Positions 26,009-34,348 of a stretch of 64,000 nt of DNA are shown in pieces (position 1 is the stretch's first letter; the number at the start of each line of letters is the position of its first letter). Made by a program: the position numbers and the translations under genes. The DNA comes from Chitinophagaceae bacterium (lineage in GTDB: Bacteria; Bacteroidota; Bacteroidia; Chitinophagales; Chitinophagaceae): the NCBI GenBank assembly GCA_023957155.1, contig JAMLHK010000003.1:62001-126000 (forward strand). Direction: 5' to 3'. The notes beneath the pieces are model-generated. The model was not told the DNA's origin. It made no database searches and saw only the letters and a list, made by a program, of their open reading frames with translations.

Positions 26009-26772
26009 AAAATATAGATCAGTTCAAAGCTAAACATCTCCAGTTCGGTACATGGATCAGCTCCGGTTCACCGGTTGTTGCAGAACTGGCCAGCTATTTT
26101 TCAATAGACTGGCTGCTATTTGATTTTGAACATGGTAATGCCGGCGAAGCACAGGTATTGGAAATGCTGCGTGCTGTTGCATCACAACCCGTGACTGTAA
26201 TTGTACGTGTTGCTGCATTAGATCCTGCTATTATTTCCAGGATACTGGATTGGGGTGCAGATGGTATTATGCTGCCGCATGTTCGGTCTGCCGATGAGGC
26301 CTTGCGTTGCGTATCAGCAATGAGGTATCCGCCACATGGCACGCGGGGCTATTCTTCTTCAGTTCGTGCTTACCGTTATGGCACGGATGTTCCTGCTGAA
26401 GCTGTAAAAATCAAGCCTTTGTTTTTTGCCCAAATAGAAGATATGGCGGGTGTGCAGAATAGCCGGGAGATCGCTGCGGTAGACGGGGTTGACGTGTTGT
26501 TTGTTGGCCCGTCTGATCTACGCCTGGATTTGGAGCATAATCCTGCAGCGCGAATCGTCTCATTTGAATCAGCCATACAGCAGGTAGCAGATGCAGCAAA
26601 TACACATCATAAGAGAGCGGGTATCCTTTTGCGTGACTACTCGGCATTGAAAAGAATGCAAGCATTAGGTTTTAGCAGCGTGGCTATAGATTCGGATATC
26701 GGTATTTTGCGTGCCGGATACAAAAAGATAGCAGAACATGTAGCCGCTATTCGCCAAAGTACCGGGGAGTAA
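26005..26772 (+). CDS. HpcH/HpaI-family class II pyruvate aldolase
   Basis: 255 residues, start overlapping the kinase stop (ATGA). The family pattern is GTWISSGSPVVAELASY, DWLLFDFEHGNA (His43 as the likely base), TVIVRVAALD, GADGIMLPHVRSADEA, GTRGYSSSVRAYRYG, FAQIED (metal Glu) and VGPSDLRLDL. These metal-dependent aldolases cleave 2-keto-3-deoxy acids to pyruvate and an aldehyde, for example 4-hydroxy-2-oxoheptanedioate or 2-keto-3-deoxy-L-rhamnonate. As the last gene of the operon it would complete breakdown of a ketodeoxy sugar acid after phosphorylation by the upstream kinase. Exact substrate unknown. Confidence 0.92.
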   Translation: MKNIDQFKAKHLQFGTWISSGSPVVAELASYFSIDWLLFDFEHGNAGEAQVLEMLRAVASQPVTVIVRVAALDPAIISRILDWGADGIMLPHVRSADEALRCVSAMRYPPHGTRGYSSSVRAYRYGTDVPAEAVKIKPLFFAQIEDMAGVQNSREIAAVDGVDVLFVGPSDLRLDLEHNPAARIVSFESAIQQVADAANTHHKRAGILLRDYSALKRMQALGFSSVAIDSDIGILRAGYKKIAEHVAAIRQSTGE

Positions 26773-26881
26773 CAACAGCATGTATGTACAGGATACCGGT
26801 TTGCAGCTATTGTGCTATCTTTCCCATCAAACCATCAGTATGCCGTATAAACTCAGTAGAAAAAATACCACCTTTAATCCA

Positions 26882-29800
26882 ATGCTCAAAAAATATATGC
26901 TCCCACTCCATTATCGTATTTTATTTTGCTGTGCTTCCCTTTTATTTTCCTGCTCTACAAAAGTGAAGGTAGCACACCGGCTTAACCCTCAACCCAACAG
27001 CCATATTGTATTCATAGGAAACACTTTTGCGGAACGGTTGCAGTATTACAACTATTTTGAGCCATTATTGTATGCAAGCTTTCCCGACCGGGATATCACG
27101 GTAAGGAACTTAGGATGGAGCGCGGATGAGATCAATATCCAATCCCGCCCGTTAAACTTCCCTTCACAGGATGAATACCTGAGCAGAGTGAAAGCGGATA
27201 TTATCTTTGCCTGCTATGGTTTGAACGAGGCATTTAAAGGAGCTGACAGCCTCGACAGCTTTAAGCAACAGCTGGCCGCTTACTTACAGCATATACAGCA
27301 GCAAAAGTACAATGGGGAAACACCGCCGGAAATCATACTGGTATCTCCCATCGCTCATGAAAAGCTGGGCGGCTTTTTGCCCGACCCGGCAGCGCATAAT
27401 AAAAATCTCAGCCTTTACACTAAAGGCATGCAGGAAGTTGCACAACAATTGAACATCCCTTTCATCAATCTTTTTGAGCCATCAAAAAAACCGTCCGAAG
27501 GTGCAGATTCCATTACCATTAATGGCATTCACCTTAACGATGCAGGATACAAAGCGGTAAGCGAAATAATGGCCGCATCACTGGGACTACCTGTTGTCAC
27601 ATGGACAGACGATAGCCATATCGTTAACCTCAAAAAAATAATTGATCAGAAAAATCAGCAGTTTTTTTATTTGTACAGGGCGGTAAACAGCGAATACATT
27701 GTAGGCAGACGTAAGGAACCGTGGGTACAGCCGCCGGGCGGCCCCATCTCCTACCCCCGCGAGCTAACAAAATTAGATAACATGGTTACCCGCTTAGACA
27801 GTGTGATATGGGTGCAAAGTAAAAAAGACGATATCGCTCATTTCGTGCAGGCGAATAAAATATTGAATGACACCATCCAGTACACGCCGATTGATAAAGC
27901 TACGCTAAAAAAGCCAAGCACAGAACAGTTTATTTTGCCGGAAGGATACGAGATCAATCTTTTTGCATCTGAAGTGGATTTTTCACTCACCAATCCCGTA
28001 AAAATAACGTTCGATCCACAAGGCCGGCTATGGGTGGCAGATATGGCTTCCTATCCGCAATACCTCCCGAGTGCTCAACCCAATGATAAAATTATTGTTC
28101 TCGAAGACAGCAATGGCGATGGCGTGGCCGATAAGGAAACCATTTTTGCAGACAGCTTATACGTGCCCACCAGTATGGAGCTCGGCAATGGAGGCATATA
28201 CGTATCGCAACCGCCAAATATATTGTTCTTAAAAGATACAGATGGAGACGGGAAAGCAGATCAGAAAGAAATTATTCTGCACGGGTTCGGAACGGAAGAT
28301 GTGCATCATTCTATAGATACCTATACCTGGGGACCCGATGGTGCACTGTACTGGCATACCGGCACCTTTTTACACTCGCAGGTGGAAACGCCTTACGGCC
28401 CGCAACGGGGCGATTACGGTATTACGTGGCGCTTTGAGCCGCTTACGCAAAAATTAGAACCGTATGTTTCTTATCCTTATGCTAATCCCTGGGGGAACGT
28501 GTTCGCCCGCAACGGCACCCAGATCATCAGCGACGTATCTACCGGCATGAACTATTTTGCACCGCCCCTTACGGTAGCTACCCGGTATCCATTGAAATTA
28601 ACGGGCATGAAGGATTTTTTAACATCGGCTGCAAAGCCCAAAACCTGCGGTACCGAGATCATTTCCAGCAACAACTTTCCCAATGAAGTCCAGGGCAATG
28701 TGCTGTTTAATACCTTCATCGGCTTCCAGGGCATCAAACAGCATCGTATACACGAAGATGGCAGCGGCATCATCGCTCATGAAACAACGCCGCTCCTTCA
28801 ATCCACCGATCCCAACTTCCGGCCGGTTGACCTGCAGTTTGGTCCCGATGGCGCTTTGTATGTGGCAGACTGGTACAATCCCATCATCAATCACGGCGAA
28901 AGAGCGTTGCGCGACCCCTTGCGGGATCATACGCATGGCCGGATATGGCGTATCACGTATAAAAACAAAAAACTGTCGCCGGTTGTTGATCTCACTAAAC
29001 TTGCTATAGCACAACTGCTTGACCAGCTTAAAGCCTACGAGAACAGGCTGCGGTACAGGGTTCGCACGCGGCTCCGGCAAATACCTGCCGAAACTGTTAT
29101 TCCTGCTTTGCAGAAATGGATCGCCGCGCTGGATGTTAATGACAAAGATTATGAGCAGAACAAGCTGGAAGCTTTATGGGTATACCAGCAATTCAATCAG
29201 CCCAACGAAAAATTGTTGGATGAATTGCTGAAAAGTAAAGACCCGCATATAAGAACAGCCGCTACAAGAGTTTTGTTTTACTGGAAAGATGTCATAAAAA
29301 ACGCAGCATCCAAACTGATCCAGCTGTCACAAGACAGCTCGGCTGGCGTAAGACTGCAGGCTATAGTATCGCTAAGCCATTTTAATACGGAGGAAGCTGT
29401 TAACGCTTTGCTGGAAACAACAACGCTGCCAACAGACTATTACATTGACTATACCTTACAACAGGCGTTCAGGCATTTACAACCCGTGTGGATGGGCATG
29501 TTTAAAGAGAATAACCAGTTCCTGGCCAACGAACCCGGGAAAGCTCACCGCCTGCTGGGTTCACTTTCTAATGAAAAGGAATTACAGGTGCCCGGCTTTA
29601 TCACCGATGACCCCGCCTGGCCAAAATACGGGTATAAAGCGCTAACCGACCAGGATTACGAAGCATTAAAGGACGCGGTAGCCGTAACTGCTTTCAGAAA
29701 AAGTCTTGAAGCTCCTGTCGCAGAAGCAACAACAGCAGAAGTTTCCATTCCCGGTAAAACAGTGATCCGTTTAACTGCCGTGCCCGGCCGGATGGCTTTC

Positions 29801-30133
29801 GATAAAACATCTATTACGGTTACCGCAGGAAGTGAGATCGCGCTGATCTTTGAGAACACAGACGGTATGCCGCATAACGTAGTGATCATTAAACCCGGCA
29901 GCATCGAAAAAGCAGGTAAGGCGGCAGAAGCAATGGCTGCACAGAAAGACGGTTATGAAAAAAGCTTCATTCCCAGCATCCCGGAAGTTTTATTTGCAAC
30001 ACCGCTCGTAAACAGCGGAAAAAATTTCAGGCTTGATTTTAAAGCGCCTGATAAGCCGGGTGAATATCCTTTTATCTGCTCTTTCCCCGGTCACTGGCAA
30101 ACTATGCAGGGAGTAATGAAAGTAGTGAGATAG
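26882..30133 (+). CDS. Multidomain lipoprotein: SGNH hydrolase, dehydrogenase-like propeller, HEAT, cupredoxin
   Basis: 1083 residues from the ATG at 26882, which opens a lipoprotein signal (CCASLLFSCSTK); upstream in-frame ATGs lack this. Residues ~30-230 resemble an SGNH/GDSL hydrolase (VFIGNTFAERL, YGLNEAF, NGIHLNDAGY). Then a PVC-type membrane-bound dehydrogenase propeller with calcium-loop-like DSNGDGVADKE and DTDGDGKADQKE, a HEAT-like helical part, and a C-terminal cupredoxin with type-1 copper ligands MPHNVV, FICSFPGHWQTM (His, Cys, His, Met). No CxxCH haem motif is present although relatives often carry one. It follows the aldolase by 109 bp and may or may not be in that operon. A second protein with the same back end is at 49224-52703. 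Confidence 0.85.
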   Translation: MLKKYMLPLHYRILFCCASLLFSCSTKVKVAHRLNPQPNSHIVFIGNTFAERLQYYNYFEPLLYASFPDRDITVRNLGWSADEINIQSRPLNFPSQDEYLSRVKADIIFACYGLNEAFKGADSLDSFKQQLAAYLQHIQQQKYNGETPPEIILVSPIAHEKLGGFLPDPAAHNKNLSLYTKGMQEVAQQLNIPFINLFEPSKKPSEGADSITINGIHLNDAGYKAVSEIMAASLGLPVVTWTDDSHIVNLKKIIDQKNQQFFYLYRAVNSEYIVGRRKEPWVQPPGGPISYPRELTKLDNMVTRLDSVIWVQSKKDDIAHFVQANKILNDTIQYTPIDKATLKKPSTEQFILPEGYEINLFASEVDFSLTNPVKITFDPQGRLWVADMASYPQYLPSAQPNDKIIVLEDSNGDGVADKETIFADSLYVPTSMELGNGGIYVSQPPNILFLKDTDGDGKADQKEIILHGFGTEDVHHSIDTYTWGPDGALYWHTGTFLHSQVETPYGPQRGDYGITWRFEPLTQKLEPYVSYPYANPWGNVFARNGTQIISDVSTGMNYFAPPLTVATRYPLKLTGMKDFLTSAAKPKTCGTEIISSNNFPNEVQGNVLFNTFIGFQGIKQHRIHEDGSGIIAHETTPLLQSTDPNFRPVDLQFGPDGALYVADWYNPIINHGERALRDPLRDHTHGRIWRITYKNKKLSPVVDLTKLAIAQLLDQLKAYENRLRYRVRTRLRQIPAETVIPALQKWIAALDVNDKDYEQNKLEALWVYQQFNQPNEKLLDELLKSKDPHIRTAATRVLFYWKDVIKNAASKLIQLSQDSSAGVRLQAIVSLSHFNTEEAVNALLETTTLPTDYYIDYTLQQAFRHLQPVWMGMFKENNQFLANEPGKAHRLLGSLSNEKELQVPGFITDDPAWPKYGYKALTDQDYEALKDAVAVTAFRKSLEAPVAEATTAEVSIPGKTVIRLTAVPGRMAFDKTSITVTAGSEIALIFENTDGMPHNVVIIKPGSIEKAGKAAEAMAAQKDGYEKSFIPSIPEVLFATPLVNSGKNFRLDFKAPDKPGEYPFICSFPGHWQTMQGVMKVVR

Positions 30134-30163
30134 ATTGCAACGACCGGATAGTGTCTGTCTTCT

Positions 30164-30272
30164 TTCCCAGACGAGTCTCCCGCAGGGGACCCGGCGTAAT
30201 ATGAGTGAACAGTGCCGGGTCCACGCCATATACAATCCTCTGCGGGTGAGACCCGGCTATGAAATCAAGGGA
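30164..30272. repeat. REP-like element, copy 1
   Basis: About 109 bp from TTTCCCAGACGAGTCTCCC to GAAATCAAGGGATA. GGACCCGGC (30187-30195) pairs with GCCGGGTCC (30214-30222), and GTCTCCCGCAGG near the start is roughly complementary to CCTCTGCGGGTGAGAC near the end, so the element folds into a nested hairpin. Related copies lie at 30279, 30462, 31215, about 31357 and 32411. Confidence 0.88.
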
Positions 30273-30278
30273 TACTTT

Positions 30279-30644
30279 CCCTTCCCAGACGAGTCTCCCA
30301 CAGGGGACTCGGCGTAACATGAGAGAACAACGCCGGCACTCCATACAAAAAGCCCCGCAGCAAGACCCGGCTATGAAGCGTTATCCTTATCTGCATAAAA
30401 ATTTGTACATTTAAACATGCCTGTAAAACGAAAAATCACCAACCCCGATGGAGTGTATTTTCCCTTCCCAGACGAGTCTCCCGCAGGGGACTCGGCGTAA
30501 CATGAGAGAACAACGCCGGCACCCCATACAAAAAGTCCCGCAGCGAGACCCGGCTATGAAGCGTTATCCTTATCTGCATAAAGATCTGTATATTTAAACA
30601 TGCCTGTAAAACGAAAAACCACCAACCCCGATGGAGTGTATTTT
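30279..30644. repeat. Tandem 183-bp duplication: REP-like element plus transposase start
   Basis: Two near-identical 183-bp units, 30279-30461 and 30462-30644. Each has a REP-like element (CCCTTCCCAGACGAG onward, variant with CATGAGAGAACAACGCCGGCA), a shared leader (GAAGCGTTATCCTTATCTGCAT) and the first 15 codons of the RAYT transposase (MPVKRK-I/T-TNPDGVYF). In the first unit the coding part is broken off at 30461; in the second it continues into the full gene. A slippage or target-site event has thus copied the transposase 5' end together with its REP. Confidence 0.93.
30417..30461 (+). pseudogene. 5' fragment of RAYT transposase gene
   Basis: Fifteen codons starting at the ATG (MPVKRKITNPDGVYF) match the transposase 183 bp downstream with one substitution (Ile for Thr7), after which the frame enters the next REP-like element. 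It is a by-product of the tandem duplication. Confidence 0.88.
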
Positions 30645-31190
30645 ATTACATTCACCTGCTATCAATGGCTTCATCTCATAGAAATTACCAACAGCTACGA
30701 CTTTGTCTACAACTGGTTTGATCATCTGAAAAGCAAGGGGCATTATATTATTGGCTATGTCATTATGCCCAATCACATTCACGCCCTGGTAGCTTTCAGG
30801 AATACCGGCAAAAGCATCAATACTATTATTGGCAACGGCAAACGGTTTATGGCATACGAGATCGTTAAGCGTCTGGTAAACCGGCATGACATACGAACAA
30901 TAGAACTGTTACAGTCAGCCGTAGAAGCCACAGACAGGAAGAGGAACAAAAAGCACGAAGTGTGGGAAGACTCATTTGACTGGAAAGAATGTATCAGTAA
31001 CGAATTTATAGAACAGAAGCTCAATTATATCCATGAAAACCCCTGCCGTGGAAAATGGCAGCTTGCAGAGGAACCGGCATCCTATCCATATAGCTCTGTC
31101 TTGTTTTATTTAACCGGGGAGCAGGGGCTGTACGAAGTGTTTAATTATTCTGCTTTAGCAGACATTGATCTGACCAATTCTCCCGGGTAA
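30600..31190 (+). CDS. REP-associated tyrosine transposase (RAYT, IS200-like)
   Basis: 196 residues, typical RAYT length. The HUH motif is PNHIHAL (His59, His61) after the conserved GYVIMPNHIH block; a candidate catalytic tyrosine lies in KRFMAYEIVKRL (Tyr86). The C-terminal part has the common YIHENPCRGKWQL and YPYSSVLFYL motifs. Such enzymes nick and mobilise REP hairpins but are single-copy domesticated genes without flanking insertion ends. Several REP-like copies surround it within 2.3 kb, the expected arrangement. The gene appears intact. Confidence 0.93.
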   Translation: MPVKRKTTNPDGVYFITFTCYQWLHLIEITNSYDFVYNWFDHLKSKGHYIIGYVIMPNHIHALVAFRNTGKSINTIIGNGKRFMAYEIVKRLVNRHDIRTIELLQSAVEATDRKRNKKHEVWEDSFDWKECISNEFIEQKLNYIHENPCRGKWQLAEEPASYPYSSVLFYLTGEQGLYEVFNYSALADIDLTNSPG

Positions 31191-31214
31191 AATTGATCTA
31201 TTACCTTGCTTTTC

Positions 31215-31320
31215 TTTCCCAGCCGGACTCCCACAGGGGACCCGGCGTAATGTGAGTAAACAGCGCCGAGTCCACCCTATGCACAATCCTCTGCGGGTGA
31301 GACTCGGCTATGAAATTAGA
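31215..31320. repeat. REP-like element, copy 4
   Basis: About 105 bp, TTTCCCAGCCGGACTCCCAC to GCTATGAAATTA, closest to copy 1 (shares AATCCTCTGCGGGTGAGAC). It lies 25 bp after the transposase stop. Confidence 0.85.
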
Positions 31321-31356
31321 GCTAACATACAGCTACGTATAAATAGACGATTTTTC

Positions 31357-31430
31357 CGGACGAAGTCTCCGAAAGAGGATTGGCATAATATGAGTGAGCA
31401 ACGCCAGTACCAGGTTGTGAGAAGTGACGA
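31357..31430. repeat. Degenerate REP-like element, copy 5
   Basis: Recognisable words GGACGAAGTCTCCG, GGCATAATATGAGTGAGCAACGCC match the copy 1 series but the paired arms are eroded. The remaining gap to 31624 has no gene. Confidence 0.6.
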
Positions 31431-31624
31431 AAAAAAATGCGAAGGAGTAACGAAAGTAATGGAATAGATTAATCGTCAATGATTTGCCAAGAGCTTCTTA
31501 TCTTCAGAATACCCAATAGCGATATTTTAACAGCTCGGTATATTATATTTTGCAGGCATTTAAGTGTACGATTGATTATTTTTATACTTATTAAAGCGAT
31601 TTTTTCAACCCATCCACAGTTATC

Positions 31625-32386
31625 ATGAACAAAGCATTTATTTGTGTTTACCGGCACATTGAGCCAGGTAGTAAAAGGGAAAAAACCGAGGAGGCGGTTA
31701 AAAATGTCCCGGAACTTCGAAATTTTTTAGACACCTACGAAAAGAATTTTTACGATTGGGGAGATGACCCTTCCTTTTTCGCTGCAACTGAATTTGCTGG
31801 TGACGCTAGATTTGCAACATGGGGAGTATGCAGACGAGATGTTAGAAAGCAACTTGACAAAGATGATTTGGTGATTTTCTTTTGTGGTAAGGAAAAGAAC
31901 AAAAGTTGGGATTATTATTTTGTAGGATATGGTACGGTAAAAGAAACGCTATTTGATAGAATGTTAATTTGGAAGGATGACAAGTATAAAAAGTATAGAA
32001 AATATCTCAATTTGTTGATTGATAAAAATAATGGCCATCGGGAGCCATTTGGCGGAAACCACAAGGATTACGAAAAGCGTATGAAAGCACCTTATATATT
32101 TTTTGATACCGACCCCGAAAAAACAAATTTCAATTTGGTTAATCCGATAAAAGTTGCATCATTCAATCCTCTCGTAGATGAAACAGAAGTATGGTTAACA
32201 GGTGACAGGCTCGTCGACGAACTTGAAATATTACTTCTGAAAAAATATTTCAATACCAAGAGGAAGCTGAGGACTACTCATAAGCAAATGCCTCATCGGC
32301 AGATAAGCTTAAAAGGAGATGCGGAAATATTCGATAGCCTACGATTAGAGCTTTCTAAAATTGCTGAAAAAGATAAAAACAGATAA
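31625..32386 (+). CDS. Hypothetical protein, AT-rich, possibly of the nucleotide-modification-associated (Nmad) type
   Basis: 253 residues, not confidently recognised. The N-terminus FICVYRHIEPGS is followed by FAGDARFATWGVCRRDVRKQLDKDDLVIFFCGKE and YYFVGYGTVKETL, a pattern of short strands around a conserved CRRDVRK that reminds me of PUA/EVE-related Nmad domains which are linked to DNA modification. Later segments are HREPFGGNHKDYEKRMKAPYIFF and FNPLVDETEVWLTGDRL. Codon use is Lys/Asn/Ile-rich and AT-rich compared with neighbours. It is enclosed by REP-like copies and has no operon partner, all of which suggests horizontal arrival. ATG at 31625 is the only good start. Confidence 0.55.
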   Translation: MNKAFICVYRHIEPGSKREKTEEAVKNVPELRNFLDTYEKNFYDWGDDPSFFAATEFAGDARFATWGVCRRDVRKQLDKDDLVIFFCGKEKNKSWDYYFVGYGTVKETLFDRMLIWKDDKYKKYRKYLNLLIDKNNGHREPFGGNHKDYEKRMKAPYIFFDTDPEKTNFNLVNPIKVASFNPLVDETEVWLTGDRLVDELEILLLKKYFNTKRKLRTTHKQMPHRQISLKGDAEIFDSLRLELSKIAEKDKNR

Positions 32387-32410
32387 ATCCCTATGCTGAA
32401 TCTTACCTCC

Positions 32411-32477
32411 CTCCCCAGCCGAGTCCACCTTATCCACAATTCTCAGCAGTGAGACCCGGCTATGAAATCAAGGGATA
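32411..32477. repeat. REP-like element, copy 6, internally deleted
   Basis: CCCCAGCCGAGTCCACC joins the beginning of the element directly to the AGTCCACC of its second arm, skipping the central hairpin, then continues to GAGACCCGGCTATGAAATCAAGGGATAC as in copy 1. The rest of 32387-32653 contains no gene. Confidence 0.75.
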
Positions 32478-32653
32478 CATTGTTGCGGCGCTAAGTTAGC
32501 GCAGTGACATCTTCCTCCACCCGATTACCTGATCTTACAGAACCCGTTGGGAAATACTATCCCCAAATTTTTTGCGAATAAACATGATCTTACTTATTTC
32601 TTTCTTAAGTTTAGAAAAATTTTTATTCATTCATTTCAAATAAATATATTGTC

Positions 32654-33937
32654 ATGACTCATCCTCAAAGCAGAAGGCAGTTTATTAAAACAGCCACTAT
32701 GAGTGCTGCCGGTTTTGCTATTCTACCGTCCTTATACAGTAAAGCCGCACCCAGCGATAAGTTGCGTATCGCCCATATCGGGCTGGGCGGTATGGGCAAT
32801 GCGCACATGAAATGGTTCGCCGCTATTCCCGAAGTGGACATCGTGGCGCTCTGTGATGTGGATGAAATACATTTAGGCAATACGCTTAAAACACTGCAGG
32901 GGCTTCACCCGGACACAAAAGCACAAACCTATGGCGACTTCCGGCATATCCTCGACAGGAAAGATATAGACGCCATTACCTGTGCAACGCCAGACCACTG
33001 GCATGCCACGATCGCTTCACTGGCATTCCAGGCAGGAAAAGACGTATATGGTGAGAAGCCGCTCTCCTACGATGTCCGGGAAGGACAGATCATGCTAAAG
33101 AATGCCACCCGCTATAACCGCATTTTCCAGATGGGCAACCAGATCCATGCAGGGGAGAATTTCCATCGCGTGGCAGAGATCATTCAATCCGGCGCCCTAG
33201 GGAAAATAAATACGGTTCGCTTATGGAAAACCGGTGCTCCACCCGATCTCGGCTCACCTTCACCCGAACCCGTACCCTCCACGCTCAACTGGGATATGTG
33301 GCTTGGTCCCGCTCCTTATACCGATTATATTCCCGCCAAATGTCATTTTACCTATCGCTACTTTTTAGATTATTCCGGCGGGATGTTTGCAGACTTCTGG
33401 TGTCATATTGCAGATATCGTATTCTGGTCTATACAACCCAAAGGTCTGAAAAGCATCAGCGCCAAAGGCGAAGCGCCTGCAGGTATAGCAGATGCACCCC
33501 AATGGATAAATGTAGATTATGAATTTGACGGATTACAACTGCACTGGACATCGGAACCACCCAATGTACCGGGAGCGGCCAAACGCGGAATAGGCGCTTA
33601 TTTTGAAGGGGATAAAGGAACCCTGCTCTGTGACTACAGTACCAGAGAGATTACCATCAACGGGGAAACCGTTACCGATATCCCCGGCATCCCTCAAAGC
33701 ATTCCCCGGTCTCCGGGGCACCAGCAAAACTTTGTTGATGCGGTAAAAAACAGGATACAGCCCGAATCAAACCTGGCTTATGCCCGCGAATTAACACTTC
33801 CCATGCACCTGGGGCTGATCTCTTACCGCCTGGGTCGTCCACTGCAATGGAACGCGGCTAAAGAAAAATTCGTTGGTGACAAAAAAGCCAATGCACTGCT
33901 CTCAAGAAAACCAAGGAAAAAGTGGGATTTGGTGTGA
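32654..33937 (+). CDS. Tat-exported Gfo/Idh/MocA family oxidoreductase
   Basis: 427 residues. Twin-arginine signal SRRQFIKTATMSAAGFAI, then Rossmann fold LRIAHIGLGGMGNAHM with an intact GxGGxG and ALCDVD at the end of strand 2. The EKPLSYDVREG block follows at about residue 135, then the sheet domain with DYSGGMFADFWCHIADI and the C-terminal RSPGHQQNFVDAVKNR typical of the subgroup. It should act on a sugar or polyol in the periplasm. It stands alone among unrelated genes; the small neighbours downstream give no substrate hint. Confidence 0.9.
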   Translation: MTHPQSRRQFIKTATMSAAGFAILPSLYSKAAPSDKLRIAHIGLGGMGNAHMKWFAAIPEVDIVALCDVDEIHLGNTLKTLQGLHPDTKAQTYGDFRHILDRKDIDAITCATPDHWHATIASLAFQAGKDVYGEKPLSYDVREGQIMLKNATRYNRIFQMGNQIHAGENFHRVAEIIQSGALGKINTVRLWKTGAPPDLGSPSPEPVPSTLNWDMWLGPAPYTDYIPAKCHFTYRYFLDYSGGMFADFWCHIADIVFWSIQPKGLKSISAKGEAPAGIADAPQWINVDYEFDGLQLHWTSEPPNVPGAAKRGIGAYFEGDKGTLLCDYSTREITINGETVTDIPGIPQSIPRSPGHQQNFVDAVKNRIQPESNLAYARELTLPMHLGLISYRLGRPLQWNAAKEKFVGDKKANALLSRKPRKKWDLV

Positions 33938-33961
33938 GGGGAAAAAGGAGGAAAGTATAGT

Positions 33962-34287
33962 GTTACAAGTTGCAGGGCTACAGGATGCAGGGTGAGAGAT
34001 ACGAAGAATTTCCCAATGGTTTACACGTGTCTTTATCTTATAGGCAGCAAAAGACAGGAACGGACATGGAAAACGTAAGTGAAAACGTGAGTGAAAATCT
34101 TTGTCCCAACCAGCAAAAAATGATCAATGCCATAAAAGATAATAAGAAGATAACCTATATAGAACTATCAAAACTTATAGGCATAGCCCCAACCAATGTG
34201 GCGAGGAACATAAAGAAATTAGTTGAATCTAAAAAACTAACCCGTGTTGGCCCTGCGAAAGGCGGGCATTGGAAAGTTACAGACTGA
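33962..34287 (+). pseudogene. C-terminal fragment of an AlbA_2/ATPase-type regulator (winged helix)
   Basis: The frame EEFPNGLHVSLSYRQQKT, then a small repeated linker (ENVSENVSEN) and a winged-helix tail (KKITYIELSKLIGIAPTNVARNIKKL, GHWKVTD) corresponds to the C-terminus of large ATP-binding proteins with AlbA_2 and HATPase_c_4 domains. The N-terminal ~400 residues are missing; upstream the frame merges into CAGG-type short repeats (33962-33995). An ATG at 34066 would give a 73-residue stand-alone winged-helix protein, so residual function is possible. I think decay is more likely. Confidence 0.65.
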
Positions 34288-34348
34288 TCTAAGAAAAAAC
34301 CATTTGCATAAGAATACTATTCTCAAATAAAATTGATCCAACAACAGC

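Noticed and set aside
15608-26772. Standard sialic acid (Neu5Ac) utilisation locus
   Set aside because: Although sialidase-fold genes are present, NanA, NanE, NanK-type and GlcNAc-6-P genes are all missing.
28619-29080. 153-residue minus-strand frame inside the SGNH-propeller gene
   Set aside because: Antisense shadow of a gene with clear domains on the plus strand.
30135-30317. Short plus-strand frame across REP-like copies
   Set aside because: Composition is that of the repeat and it has no domain.
30600-31190. Complete IS200/IS605 insertion sequence
   Set aside because: No tnpB and no matching ends; length and REP context fit a single-copy RAYT.
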